This document shows, in pieces, positions 33,995 through 44,191 of a DNA stretch of 64,000 bases. Made by a program: the position numbers and the translations under genes. The notes beneath the pieces are model-generated. The model searched no databases, was not told the DNA's origin, and saw nothing but the letters and a program-made list of their open reading frames with translations. The stretch covers positions 103,276,483 to 103,340,482 of the forward strand of contig CM059190.1 of assembly GCA_030323885.1 (NCBI GenBank), in the 5' to 3' direction. The DNA is from Branchipolynoe longqiensis (taxonomy: Eukaryota > Annelida > Polychaeta > Phyllodocida > Polynoidae). Positions within the stretch are counted from its first letter, which is position 1, and each line of letters starts with the position of its first letter.

Positions 33995-34633
33995 AGGGCG
34001 CATTCCATATACGCGTAATGCATAATGCGTTATGCGTTACGCGTTATGCGTTATGCGAATGCCAGCATTCCATATACGCGTAATGCGTAATGCGTTATGT
34101 GGCGCACGACTGGCTATATTTAAAAAATAAAAATAAACAATTATTCTCCATACTGCTCTGTATGTGACCAAATATTGCATGTATATCTATGTAACTTTTT
34201 GTATGTCACATGGGGGTTCCTACCTTTATTATAACCAAATTATAGATAAGTATTCATATTTCTGTGCATATGGTAGCATTTTTAGCTTTCCCCTAACCCT
34301 ATGTCTCCCTGGTGCCCAGCTCACCATGTGTTTCCAATTAGCACCCCTCTGTGAGGCTGTTCCTTAATGCTCAGTCTCCTCTCCTGGTGTTAAACTAATG
34401 GAGACATCAGACTCAGGTTTCTATTCACATCCAGCTTGACGCATAACGCATTACGCACCGATCGCTACAGGGACCGATCGGGATAATGAATTTCTGACGC
34501 ATTCGCATTCGCATTCCGCATTACGCATGTATGGAATGTAGCTCATAGGTTTCAAGGCGTTTCGATTTTTTGTCGCATTCGCATTCGCATTCGCATTACG
34601 CATTACGCGTATATGGAATGCGCCCTTTAACCT
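33995..34633. mobile_element. F element copy, GTAATGCG variant with CCATATACGCG ends
   Basis: The left end AAGGGCGCATTCCATATACG and the right end, which is its inverse, share a substitution relative to all other copies (CCATATACGCG instead of CCTTACACGCG). The change is also seen in the second, internal copy on the left. Interior phrases (TAGATAAGTATTCATATTTC, CCGATCGCTACAGGGACCGA) confirm the family. Confidence 0.8.
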
Positions 34634-35330
34634 CTGCACTTTAGGTAGTGGTGTGCTTATTAAACATCTATTGCTGCATAGACAGAAAATAAAATCAATT
34701 TAATAGACCATACCACTGCTGCAACTCATTGTAAAGTCGACGGCTGGCATCTGTGGGTTGTGTAGACAGTTTTGTAGGAAATCAATACAGGCAAGAAGAG
34801 AAAGGAAGAGTATAAAGAGTGAAAGGAGAGTGAGAGCTTGCACCCTCAGGTTTATTATTATATAGTGGTACATGGATCTGATATGGCATACCACCTGACC
34901 ATTATTTCCAATCAGCAACAAGCATTTCTAGTTCCACGAATGAACAGTAAGCATTCTGTGGTCACCATGGCAACTGTGATCTACCCACGACCACCATGCG
35001 GTGTGGCTGCTTGGCCTGCACCTGCCTGCTGTGTGTGTGTGTGGTGATCCGTGACTAACAGTTGGGGGGGAGCGGGTAGTGAGTAGAGCTCTTGGGGCTC
35101 CTTACACACTAACAGTAGTGCCTCATTCACACTATCTACCGAATACACAATGACTATTGACCACAAGTAAAGAGTCACCAGCAACTACATAAACACATTC
35201 ATGCACCTGGCCCTTTACACCATTTACATTAATATACCATCATTTGTATTCCTTTATAGACCATTTCGGATTCCCCACCAATGCGTTTTATCAGAATATT
35301 TTACATCATGTAAGACATAAGCTGTGTTTA
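34634..35330. other. No recognisable feature
   Basis: Mixed composition without repeat partners in the window. The short open frames lack recognisable domains. Confidence 0.4.
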
Positions 35331-35670
35331 CACGGGCAATTCTAAACCGATTTAGACAAATCGATTTATATGAAGCGATGTAGTGGCGCTTTTACATGGA
35401 CCGAATTTGAAAGTGTGTCGGCGCCGGGAACCAGCAGCCTTAGTGGTGAGCCTGTAGCTGGCGAGCACTGCTATTTTACACTATCGCCACCCGGGAACCA
35501 GCTGTATCGCTTCATCTATACTACCTGGCAAGGTGGTTTACATCTACCGATTTATATGAATCGATTCAGCCCTAAAACACCACAGTGTCGCGTTAACACG
35601 GCAAATGTAAATCGATCTAGACAAGTGGTTTTATATGAAGCGTTTTAACTCGCCCATGTAAACATGGTCT
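35331..35670. mobile_element. Possible MITE with TGTTTACAYGGGC ends
   Basis: TGTGTTTACACGGGC near 35331 is answered by GCCCATGTAAACATGG near 35654-35669. The subterminal AAATCGATTTATATGAAGCG recurs in direct and inverted form inside. It is about 340 bases with no coding content. Confidence 0.55.
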
Positions 35671-35734
35671 ATGAGTAAGACTATAATAATCCACAGCATT
35701 TTGGAATGCATGCCAACATTATATTTTAATGCTT

Positions 35735-35830
35735 TCAGTTTCAGTTCAAATATATCAAAGGTCAACCCTTTGAATTAAAGGTTACTTCCAACCAAAGTAA
35801 GGTAGATTATAACGGTCAGCCTCCTAGTCT
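35735..35830. repeat. Old G repeat fragment
   Basis: CAGTTCAAATATATCAAAGG and TAAGGTAGATTATAACGGTC match diverged phrases at 13615-13740 and 57000-57110. Confidence 0.5.
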
Positions 35831-35884
35831 TGTTTTCACCATTAGACAGTTGGTCGATAGAAAGTCAGCAGCCATATTCTACGA

Positions 35885-36545
35885 TCCAGCCGGACCTGAG
35901 CATTAATGGCTTGACGGGATCCGCCGCAAATGCCCAGATTTCTACGTTTAATGCTATGATGGCAGCAACTGTTCTGATCATGCGTTATCACTTGGATGGA
36001 ATCCATCACAAATGTGCCGGGTTCTGGGCTTAATGCTATGACGGCAGCAGCCGTTCCACAGCGTATGCGCCGGTGGACCGCTCGGGATGGCAGAGCGTGC
36101 AGTTCATCATAGGCGAGTGTAGAAAATGATATGGTGCTACGACCCCAAACCGTCCTCCGACGCATATGCTGTGGAACGGCGCATTTGTGATGGATCCCAT
36201 CCAAATGATAACACATAGGCATGACCAGAACGGCTGCTGCAATCATAACATTAAACCCAGAAACCTGTGTAATTGCGGCGGATCCCGTGAAACCATTAAT
36301 GCTCAGGCCTGGCTGAATCATAGAATGTGCAGTTTGTCATAGGTGAGTGTAGAAACTGATATGGTTCTACTACCCAGGGCCACTCTCCGGTGCATACAAT
36401 GTGCTTCCATCACAGCATTAAGCCAAGAACCAGGCGCATTTACGATGGATCCCATCCAAACGATAATGCATAGGCACGGCCAGAACAGCTGCTGACATCA
36501 TAGCATTAAACCCTGAAACCTGTGTATTTGCAGCGGATCAAATTA
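35885..36545. repeat. Fold-back structure plus an extra direct copy
   Basis: About 35890-36070 (GAGCATTAATGG...GGATCCGCCGCAAATG...GGATGGAATCCATCACAAAT) is complementary to about 36165-36315 with a loop of about 100 bases. A third, partial copy in the right-arm orientation follows at about 36415-36540 (GGATCCCATCCAAACGATAA). The arms contain short frames but no recognisable protein. Confidence 0.7.
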
Positions 36546-37250
36546 ACCTTTGTACAAATTAACCTTTGTTAAAAACATTAGTGCCACAGCCCTGTGGCAC
36601 CAAACCGTTCCCAGAATGTTCACATCCCAAACAGAAATACCTACCTACAGCCCTGTCAGGTTCCAGGATTAGTAGGTCATCTCACATCACATGGTCATTG
36701 CACGATGACCATCGGGTCATAGCCAGAGGACTTTTGTCACACTTGTCAAAATTATTGTGGGTTCTTTCAACTCAAATTGCTCCAAAACTAGCCATTTTTC
36801 ATCAATGTTACTCGGTACTAATGAGCATTGGGATATAATGGTCAACCTGAGCTATTTATCTGAACTATAACTAACAAATTTAAACGCCATCCGACCATGC
36901 AACTTTAAGCCTATTGGAGGATACACACGCATATATATATGGTGTAATATATTTCATGGTGCAATATATATAGTATATATAAAACCACATGATATTGTCC
37001 AAATTTATTCACAGCAGATGTACGCTGGTTCCCTGCGTCACTGGGCGTGAGAACGCCGTGGTCTAGATTGGCGCTAATGTTCGACGAAGCGTCAGTAAGT
37101 GGAGCCATGTGTGGCCACTCACCGCTCCAGGATGTTCAGAGAATGGAAACACAATGTGCTTATTTTTGTAGTGTGTGCCGGGTACAAGCATCACATAGTG
37201 TGCAGATGGCGGGATCGTGCAACAGCCTCGCTCTCCCGCCATCTGCGCGC
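36546..37250. other. No gene; G repeat fragment at 36760-36905 and TA-rich bit at 36925-36985
   Basis: TTTCAACTCAAATTGCTCCA and AATGGTCAACCTGAGCTATT place 36760-36905 in the old G repeat. The remainder is unassigned. Confidence 0.45.
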
Positions 37251-37254
37251 ACCT

Positions 37255-38140
37255 GCGCATCTCGCCGTCGTCTGTTCCCGCCAAAATGTCGTCTGTCATT
37301 GTTAAAATGTCTACCCGACTGTCTATGTCTGTCAAATGTCGTCTGCTTCGACTAAGTGTTGTCTGCTTTAGTCAAAATGTCGTCTGTCATTGCTAAATGT
37401 CTACGTCTGTCAAATGTTTTCTGCTTCCACTAATTGTCGTCTGCTCTAGTAAAATGTTGTCTGTTATTGCTAATTCTATACCTCTGTCAAATGTTGTCTG
37501 CTTCCACTAAGTGTCGTCTGCTCCAGTCAAAATGTTGTCTGTTATTGCTAAATGTCTACCTCTGTCAAGTGTTGTCTGCTGCTACCAAGTGTCGTCTGCT
37601 CCAGTCAAAATGCCGTCTGTGATTGCTAAATGTATACATCTGTCAAAAGTCATCAGCTTCTATTGAGTGTCGTCTGCTATCGTCAAAATGTCTGTTTGAG
37701 ATAACTGTTATCTGTTCACACCAAATATCGTCTCCTCGCCATCGCCGTGAATATGGCCTATGCTGCCAATACGGCGTAAAGCAACCATCAATCACTATCA
37801 GTCAATCAATCAAACCAAATATCGTCTGCTCCAGCCACATGGCATCTGTAGTCGCTCAATCTCGCCTGCTAAGCTTAATCAGCGTCTGTTTCCGTTAAAT
37901 GTCATCTGCTTCACGGTAAATATAGTCTGAGTCCGCCAAATATCATCTGGTTCTGTGAAATAGCTTTGGCTACCACCAATAGTCATCTGATATCGCTAAA
38001 TGTCGTCTGTTGCCACCAAAAGCCGATTGTTCCCATCAGACATCATCTTCTCCCACCAAGTGTCGTCTGCTTCTGTAAACTATCGTCTGTCATTGATAAA
38101 TGTTGTCTGTCATTGGTAAATGTCGTCTGCCCATGTTGAT
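37255..38140 (+). repeat. Degenerate minisatellite built on AATGTCGTCTGC
   Basis: AAATGTCGTCTG / TGTTGTCTGCTTCCACTAAG units recur throughout, with longer periodicity near 37430-37620 (AATGTTGTCTGTTATTGCTA twice). No coding meaning. Confidence 0.85.
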
Positions 38141-38351
38141 TGTGGAATGCGCAATGTTTTTTTAAAAGAGCTTAAATCTCTTTCAGTGGTCACTAGCATT
38201 TCATTACCTATAGCTCCCACACGTGGCACGGGCAGTCAAATTTGTTTTCAGGGCAATGGTTTTATTTTTCGGAATATTTAACTTTGTCAATGTAAATGTA
38301 CAGAATTGTCGTTATTCGTCAACGATTCCCGCCGTGGTTTAGTTAGTTTCT

Positions 38352-38668
38352 GATCGGGCGCGGTGGCCGAATTGCCAAAGCACAGGCCTCGCGTGCGGAA
38401 GGTCTGGAGTTCAGTTCCCGGTCGAGTCAAATCAATGATTTAAAAATGTATACTTGTCGCTTCCTAACCTGGCAATGCAGCATTACTAGGATAGGACAAG
38501 GACTGGTTAGCTCAGTGTCAGGATAATGTGACTGAGTGGGACATCGGGTCATGATGCCGGCGGCCTGATTTCCCAGTAGGGCAGCACTATAAAGTCGCCA
38601 TGACTGCACACTGTCACAAGTCGGTACCCGTCCTGATATGACCTTAGATGTTGTTAGGAGGTAAAACA
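38352..38668 (+). mobile_element. SINE-A copy, near full length
   Basis: Head GATCGGGCGCGGTGGCCGAA with CAGTTCCCGGTCGAGTC, full body and a short AAAACAAG tail. Confidence 0.85.
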
Positions 38669-38930
38669 AGAGTTCAGGTGCAAAACCTGACAAATGCCAT
38701 TCCAGCCAAAATAAAACCATGACATACATGGTTTGAGTTCATACTGCCATCATTCTGAGAATCAAGTCTGGGGTTCCCCCCGGAGAAACAAACACATCCC
38801 CTATATAATAATTAGCTGATATGAAATTGATAGAAGTCTGATGATAGACTATACCTGTAAAGCACAACAGCAAATTCTATTTGACAGAAAACAACTTAAA
38901 TGGATTTTCAGTTGTTGCACCGGCACTTTT
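38669..38930. other. No recognisable feature
   Basis: Nothing supported. Confidence 0.4.
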
Positions 38931-39290
38931 CATATATATACGTGTTTTATATATAAATTATATATATATATATTTTTTAATGAAGTGTATATATATTATT
39001 TATTTATATGCAACATATATATTTGGTTATATATGTATTCATATATAAATCTATAAATATCTGATTATATCTATATATATGGTATATGTTTATTTATATA
39101 TCAATATATCTCTATATATAATATGTATATTGATATATAGTTAATATATCTCTATATATATCTGTTCATTTATATATATATATATAATAATATATTATAT
39201 ATACCTATGCATATTTATATACCTATCTACCTACCTTTTTACATATATATCAATAACAATATTTCTATGAATACCTATGCATATTTATAT
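38931..39290 (+). repeat. TA-rich low complexity
   Basis: TATATATCTATATAT-type sequence with TTTATATATCAATATA units. Confidence 0.9.
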
Positions 39291-39365
39291 ATGAGCTGCA
39301 ATGTTACGTCATGCTACCCCCACCCCCACCCCCACCCCCACACACACTGTGTTGCTCTGCCTACT

Positions 39366-39690
39366 GTTTTATTTAACGACGCCCCTAGAGCACATTGATT
39401 TTTATCATCAGCTATTGGACGTCAAACATATGGTCATTCTAACATATTTCTTTGTGGAGGAAACCCGCTGTCGCCAGATAGGCTACTCTTTCCGATAAGC
39501 AGCAAGGGGTCTTTATATGCACTTTTCCACAGACAGGACAGCACAGACCACAGCCTTTGATGAACCACTTGTGGACCACTGGTTGGAACAGAAAATAGCC
39601 CAGACTGCAAATGGGTGCACTGAGCAGGATGGATTGGACGACCCATACCCTCCCAGGTGGACACTCTACCACCTGAGCTGTGTCCCGCTC
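39366..39690 (-). mobile_element. SINE-B copy, full length
   Basis: Minus-strand element from the tRNA-like head (GGGACACAGCTCAGGTGGTA) near 39690 to the 3' end near 39366, where the plus strand reads TTTTATTTAACGACGCCCCT. Close to 29006-29331. Confidence 0.85.
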
Positions 39691-39799
39691 CTCCGCTCAC
39701 TTATTCGCACCCTTTATGGTCAATCTATTCATTTTATTATTGTGTTTCAACTCATGTTGGCGACTTAAGTTGAGTATGATTCCATATATGCGGGATGAT

Positions 39800-40105
39800 T
39801 TTTGTTTATTTTATATCCTAGGAACATCTAAGGTCATATCAGGATGGGTACTAACTTGTGACAGTGTGCACTCATGGCAACCAGGCTGCCAGCACCATGA
39901 CCTGATATCCGGCCCTGAGCCAACCAGTCCTTGCCCTATCCTAATAATGCCGAGGGCATGGTGAGAAAGCGACAAGTATCAATCTTTAAGTCATTGGTTT
40001 GACTCGAAGAGGGTTCAAACTGTGCACTGTCACAAGTCAGTACCTGTCCTGATATGATCTTAGATGTTGCCAGGAAATAAAACTCCAACAACCAATCAGT
40101 GCATC
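39800..40105. mobile_element. Two SINE-A fragments, opposite strands
   Basis: 39800-40018 is a minus-strand copy. At 40020 the sequence switches to the plus-strand tail of the family (CACTGTCACAAGTCAGTACC to AACAACCAATCAG). Deletion or template switching between inverted copies would explain the junction. Confidence 0.7.
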
Positions 40106-40308
40106 TCAGTGCCCTGTCTGATGTATTCATACACTCAATGCGTATGGACAACCAGTCATGCGCATTGACAGTGTGGAGACGATTGGGAGGTCAAGTCTAC
40201 TAGTTGGGCTCGAGGGGTGACTGGATGGAAGAGTCCATGCACTGGTGGGGGTGGAGGGTTGTACAGGCCAGTTCTAATTACTATGGGCGATAATGTGATT
40301 ATTACTAT

Positions 40309-40522
40309 ACATGATGTGGGCTCATTATGCGAGTTTAAACGCGCGGTGGGGAATTATTTGCTATATATATTGTTCCGATTATTCTTTTGCTGCCTCATCC
40401 CTTAATGCTCTCTTGACCGGTGGCGCCGCCACCGGTCGTATTCGTCCCTTATGGACCCGGGAAATCTCACTGGCATCGGAAGATTTTGCTTTGCGCTGTA
40501 AGCAGGCTTTATATATATATAT
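40309..40522 (+). mobile_element. Diverged solo SDR-like repeat
   Basis: CATTATGCGAGTTTAAACGC near 40322 and GGTGGCGCCGCCACCGG near 40420 resemble the A repeat of the element at 41325. The end runs into a TA microsatellite, as B2 does. No internal genes. Confidence 0.5.
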
Positions 40523-40526
40523 AAAC

Positions 40527-40561
<35 letters not shown>

Positions 40562-40631
40562 AACTTGATATATATATATGTTAAAGCCGTCATAGATACA
40601 AACCTCATATCGTAAGTGTGAACACCGTATA

Positions 40632-41125
40632 CAGGATAACCCCGTTAAACCAAACTTGAACGGACCCTAGAAATTTGTTTGGATTAACCAATCATTGGTT
40701 TAACCGAGCTTTGGCTTTGACTTTGACTTTGAGTAAGCGTGTATTGCGCATCTAATATACAATGAATGTGGACACTTTGATTATTGTTTTTCTATGTATG
40801 TACAGTATAACCCCATTAAACCAAGTTTGTTTAATCCAAACTTTGTTCGGCGGGCTGGCAAAATACTACCATTTATCATATAAAAAAGTCAGTGGGGTCT
40901 CAAATGACAATATAACCACATGAAAGTTTGGTTTAACCATAATGGAGTGGCCTGGGGTCTGACAATTTTGTTTGGATTAACCGATAATCTGGATTAACCA
41001 ACTTTGGTTTAACCAACTTTTTTATAGGATAAATGGTATTGGTAGTATTTTGCTGCGGTGCCTGAAAAAGTTTGGATTAACCGATCGTTTGATTTAACTG
41101 AGCATGGTTTAACAGGGTTATACTG
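40632..41125. mobile_element. T2 element, composite form of about 494 bp
   Basis: An outer end starting at 40632 (CAGGATAACCCCGTTAAACC) lies about 170 bases ahead of a second TIR at 40803 (CAGTATAACCCCATTAAACC). The right TIR ends at 41125. The extra left part contains GGCTTTGACTTTGACTTTGA. The same composite, inverted, is at 63277-63785. Confidence 0.8.
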
Positions 41126-41139
41126 TATATAAATATATA

Positions 41140-41316
41140 CAGTGAAACCTCTCTGAATCGACCGACCTTTAGGCCGACTTACGTGGTCCATTTACAGAGG
41201 TGGTCGGTTTAGAGAGTTGGAATATGGTTACAACGGTATTGTTGGGACCCAAATATAGCGATCGATATAGGGGAGTGGTCGATCTGTGGAGGTGGTCGGT
41301 TAGAGACGTTTTGCTG
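41140..41316. mobile_element. T1 pogo/Tigger-like MITE
   Basis: It starts CAGTGAAACCTCTCTGAATC and ends with the degenerate inverse near 41299-41316, with TA on both sides. The interior has GATCGATATAGGGGAGTGGT. It lies 9 bases upstream of the DIRS-like element. Confidence 0.85.
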
Positions 41317-41324
41317 TATGTATA

Positions 41325-41522
41325 TATGTGATGTATAAGCATTATGCGAGTATAAAGCCGCGTAAGGGAATTTCTATGTCTTTATTATGTTATTCCGATA
41401 TTATATTATTGGCCAATGGGCTTCCTGCATCTATTTTCTTCCTACTCATACGGGTACCAGTGGCTCCACCACCGCCTGACCATACTTCCGCCGCTACTAC
41501 TGTCACTTGCGACCGGAATTTT
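41325..41522 (+). repeat. A1: left split direct repeat
   Basis: Begins with GTGATGTATAAGCATTATGC and ends GCGACCGGAATTTT. Matches A2 (46475-46680). It likely holds the promoter; I see no motif that proves it. Confidence 0.9.
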
Positions 41523-41583
41523 GAAGCGTCAACACCTCCTCCGCCACCTCCTCGCCTCCTCGCCGCCGCCTCTACCACCCGTG

Positions 41584-42603
41584 ATGTCGGCTGTCTACTG
41601 TTCTCTCTGTGCGTCCTCGCACAGGGAGGGTGACCTTGAGGCCTGCTCCCGCAACCAGATCGAGAGCGAGGTCGACGGACAGCCATCACGTCTGTCACGA
41701 AGAGCATCGGCTGAGCGGCAGGCGAGATCTAAACAGGAGGGGGACGTTTCTTCAGCCATGCAAGGCATGTCTCTTGAAGACCAGGTGAAGGAGGCGAAGG
41801 AAGACATCCGGGAAATGGAGCTGGAGGAGGAGATGGCGAAGCTGGACGAGCAGAGGGAAGGCCTGCGAAGACGCAGGGCCGAGCGCCAGGCGAGGAACGT
41901 GGACGCACTGGGCCCGGAGGCGCCTAAGGGGCCAAGCGGGCACTCCAAACATGGACCGACGCGCCAACAGGAGAGGAAGCCGAGCCCAACAGAACACTCC
42001 GCCTATGGGACACGCGCCTCCCGCCACCACTCCAGGGGGAGGAGATCCCGACGCCACAGCGACTCCAGGTCTGGGAGTCGGTCCAGCAGCAGCACGAGGA
42101 GACAGAGAAGTAAGTGGTCCCTTCGTAAATTCACTGTTGCGCGCAAAGATGTTAAGAAGCTAAACCCGCACGAGTTAGTCGCTGCCTCTGCCCTATGGTG
42201 CTTGGACATTGACACTGACTCTCTCTCAAAGAAGGACTATCATACCTTCCTTGAGCATATCCATTTCCTATCTGTGAGAGCCATGACCGATGATTTCAAG
42301 GACGCAGCCCACGTCGCTTATGACTCGGCTATTAGGAAGAAGGCGGAGGAGCATGGCTTCGCCGCCTTCTCTGAGGCATACCAGGGCGCTAGCGTGATAC
42401 ATTACGGTGCGCAGCAGATGAAAACTAAGCGGGGGACCACTTACAATGCCAAACGTAGTAACACTGGGGGCGGTAAGAAATCTTGCTACCAGTGGAACAA
42501 GGAAGCTGGCTGTTCCCGGTCAGACGAGAGCTGTAATTTTGCTCACAGCTGTGGGAAATGTGGTAGCCGCTCTCACAAGCAATTCAAATGCACTAGGGAT
42601 TGA
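41584..42603 (+). CDS. Gag-like ORF with CCCH and CCHC zinc fingers
   Basis: First ORF of the DIRS-like element, 339 codons from ATG 41584. The frame is open further upstream into A1, but 41584 is the first ATG past the repeat and starts a Cys-rich motif (C6, C9, H13, C21). A charged helical stretch at about 63-106, rich in Glu, Lys and Arg, is likely a coiled coil. An Arg/Ser-rich basic stretch follows at about 147-180. The C-terminus carries two adjacent zinc motifs: C301-x8-C310-x6-C317-x3-H321 and C323-x2-C326-x4-H331-x4-C336; the second is the classical retroviral/retrotransposon knuckle spacing. The product should bind and package element RNA. The stop is TGA at 42601; the same frame stays open afterwards. 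The family assignment rests on position and zinc motifs, since Gag proteins diverge quickly. Confidence 0.8.
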   Translation: MSAVYCSLCASSHREGDLEACSRNQIESEVDGQPSRLSRRASAERQARSKQEGDVSSAMQGMSLEDQVKEAKEDIREMELEEEMAKLDEQREGLRRRRAERQARNVDALGPEAPKGPSGHSKHGPTRQQERKPSPTEHSAYGTRASRHHSRGRRSRRHSDSRSGSRSSSSTRRQRSKWSLRKFTVARKDVKKLNPHELVAASALWCLDIDTDSLSKKDYHTFLEHIHFLSVRAMTDDFKDAAHVAYDSAIRKKAEEHGFAAFSEAYQGASVIHYGAQQMKTKRGTTYNAKRSNTGGGKKSCYQWNKEAGCSRSDESCNFAHSCGKCGSRSHKQFKCTRD

Positions 42604-43174
42604 CGACCTGGTGAACACTGCCGACTAGTCAAGGGGGCTGTTGTGAGGACTTTTGAGAAGATTAATACTGTTGTTACTGTTGCTCTAGATCACAAGATTG
42701 GACCGGGCGAAGCCTGCTCCCACTTTAAACATGTATCGATTGCAGACAGGGTTGTTGACACCGTCGTTGATCCTGACCGTGCTAATGATGCCGACACCAG
42801 ACACTCATCTTTTGAAAATGTTTCACACGTTCCCGCCCCGCCTGTTGACAATTGTGCTACGGTGGGATCTGGCGCCGCCGCTGATAAAAAATGTTTCAGA
42901 AGCGGAGGCGCTGAAGCCAGTGGTGATAATGGTTGCGCTCCGTCCGTGAATTATTTCAGGAGCGGAGTGGGGGTTGCTAAGATTGAACCTGATACATGTA
43001 CTCGTGATGCTAGGATTGAACCTGATACATGTACACTTGATGCTAATATTAATTTCAGAGACGCTGGTCAGGGCCGCCCCCATGCCGAATCCCCAGAAGG
43101 GGGGGGGGGGACGCTATGACAAATAATACAGTCGTCATTAATGTACCCAAAGTTGTGGGCAGGGCCGTCCCCAT
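42604..43174 (+). pseudogene. Linker frame between Gag and RT, no ATG, broken near a G-run
   Basis: The Gag frame continues open from 42604 to the stop at 43117-43119 without any methionine codon, so it could be reached only by readthrough, shifting or an upstream fusion. It encodes a low-complexity acidic stretch with a duplicated 11-residue unit (IEPDTCTRDAR / IEPDTCTLDAN). A run of about 12 G at about 43098-43110 precedes the stop, and the RT frame opens at ATG 43175 one frame over. Related DNA repeats with GGGCCGCCCCCAT lie at about 43073, 43163 and 43255 in differing frames, so indels have accumulated here. No enzymatic domain is visible. Confidence 0.5.
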
Positions 43175-44191
43175 ATGTCATCCCGAAATACGGGGTGGGG
43201 GAACGCCAAGATAAATGATGCAATCCGGATTAATGGTACCCACAGTAGTGGCCGGGGCCGCCCCCATTTTGATTTCCATGTGAGGGAGGGGGACGCCGTA
43301 ATGACCGCATTTGGCGGGAAAAGATGCCCACAAGTCGCTAGGACTGCTGGCGCGCACAGCCCCCACGACACCGCTGTCTCAGCCTGGCCGTGTGATGGGA
43401 GTGCTAATGGCGAGAGGCCAGATACGGGTGAGGGCGATGACAGGCAGATTAGCGCTGGCGACAAATGCTACACCCACACACCCGGCGCCGCCACAGCCTC
43501 AGATGTTGCCGCACACAGCGGGACGGACGCCAGCGCCTCTGATGTCCCTAATTTGCAAAGGGCAGGCAATGGATTAGCTGTGACTATAGCCGGCTGGGCT
43601 GAGCTCGATGGTCATGAGGGCGGGGGCTGGCTGTCAGTGGTCTATGTGGACAAGGGCCTCTCAGTAGCTGTTCGCGAGACCGGAGATGAACTTTCCTTTC
43701 GCGTTTATGATAATTGTACGCAGGGTACTTGCTCCTGCACACACACTATAGCGGGCTGTACTGTCCAACTCCGCCCTTGCAGGATCTTCAGCGAATTATT
43801 TTTGAGGGGCGACTCCGACCCTGATAGCCAATATATTCTGACCGGGGCTGTCTTCGGATACAATGTAATTAACCCTGACTGTGACTTAGCATACACAACT
43901 AACTGTAGGGTTCTCCGAGGCTCAGATGACAGGTCGGCGATTTCAGACAAACTTACCAGCGAAATCGATAGAGGCGGGGTCTCCGTAGTAGACGAACCAC
44001 CAGCTTGTATCCACAACTTATTTTGCGTACCGAAAGATGGGGGTGGATCTCGGACTATTGTAGATTGTAGCCGCCCGACTGACTGCTCTGTTAACTCTTG
44101 CACTGATGATGTTTGTATAAAATTTTGCTACAAGAGTGTCGATTCCGTGGTCGAGGTTATGGAGAGGGGGGACTTTTATGTCCACAGTTGA
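43175..44191 (+). pseudogene. Reverse transcriptase, N-terminal part (frame broken)
   Basis: 338 codons. The first 200 residues are a variable linker. DIRS/Ngaro-type RT signatures start at about 215: DPDSQYILTGAVFGYNVINP (215-234), then CIHNLFCVPKDGGGSRTIVD (278-297), the fingers motif, and DCSRP. The frame then stops at 44189, just before the first catalytic Asp motif. That motif continues in the +1 frame (44136-45647). A four-T run at 44174-44177 lies exactly where the frames exchange. The enzyme copies element RNA into DNA in DIRS elements. The break may be a mutation, an assembly error or, less likely, a programmed shift. Confidence 0.85.

Noticed and set aside
36036..36321. Small protein-coding gene on the minus strand (about 159 codons)
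   Set aside because: The frame runs through both arms of a fold-back and has no recognisable domain.
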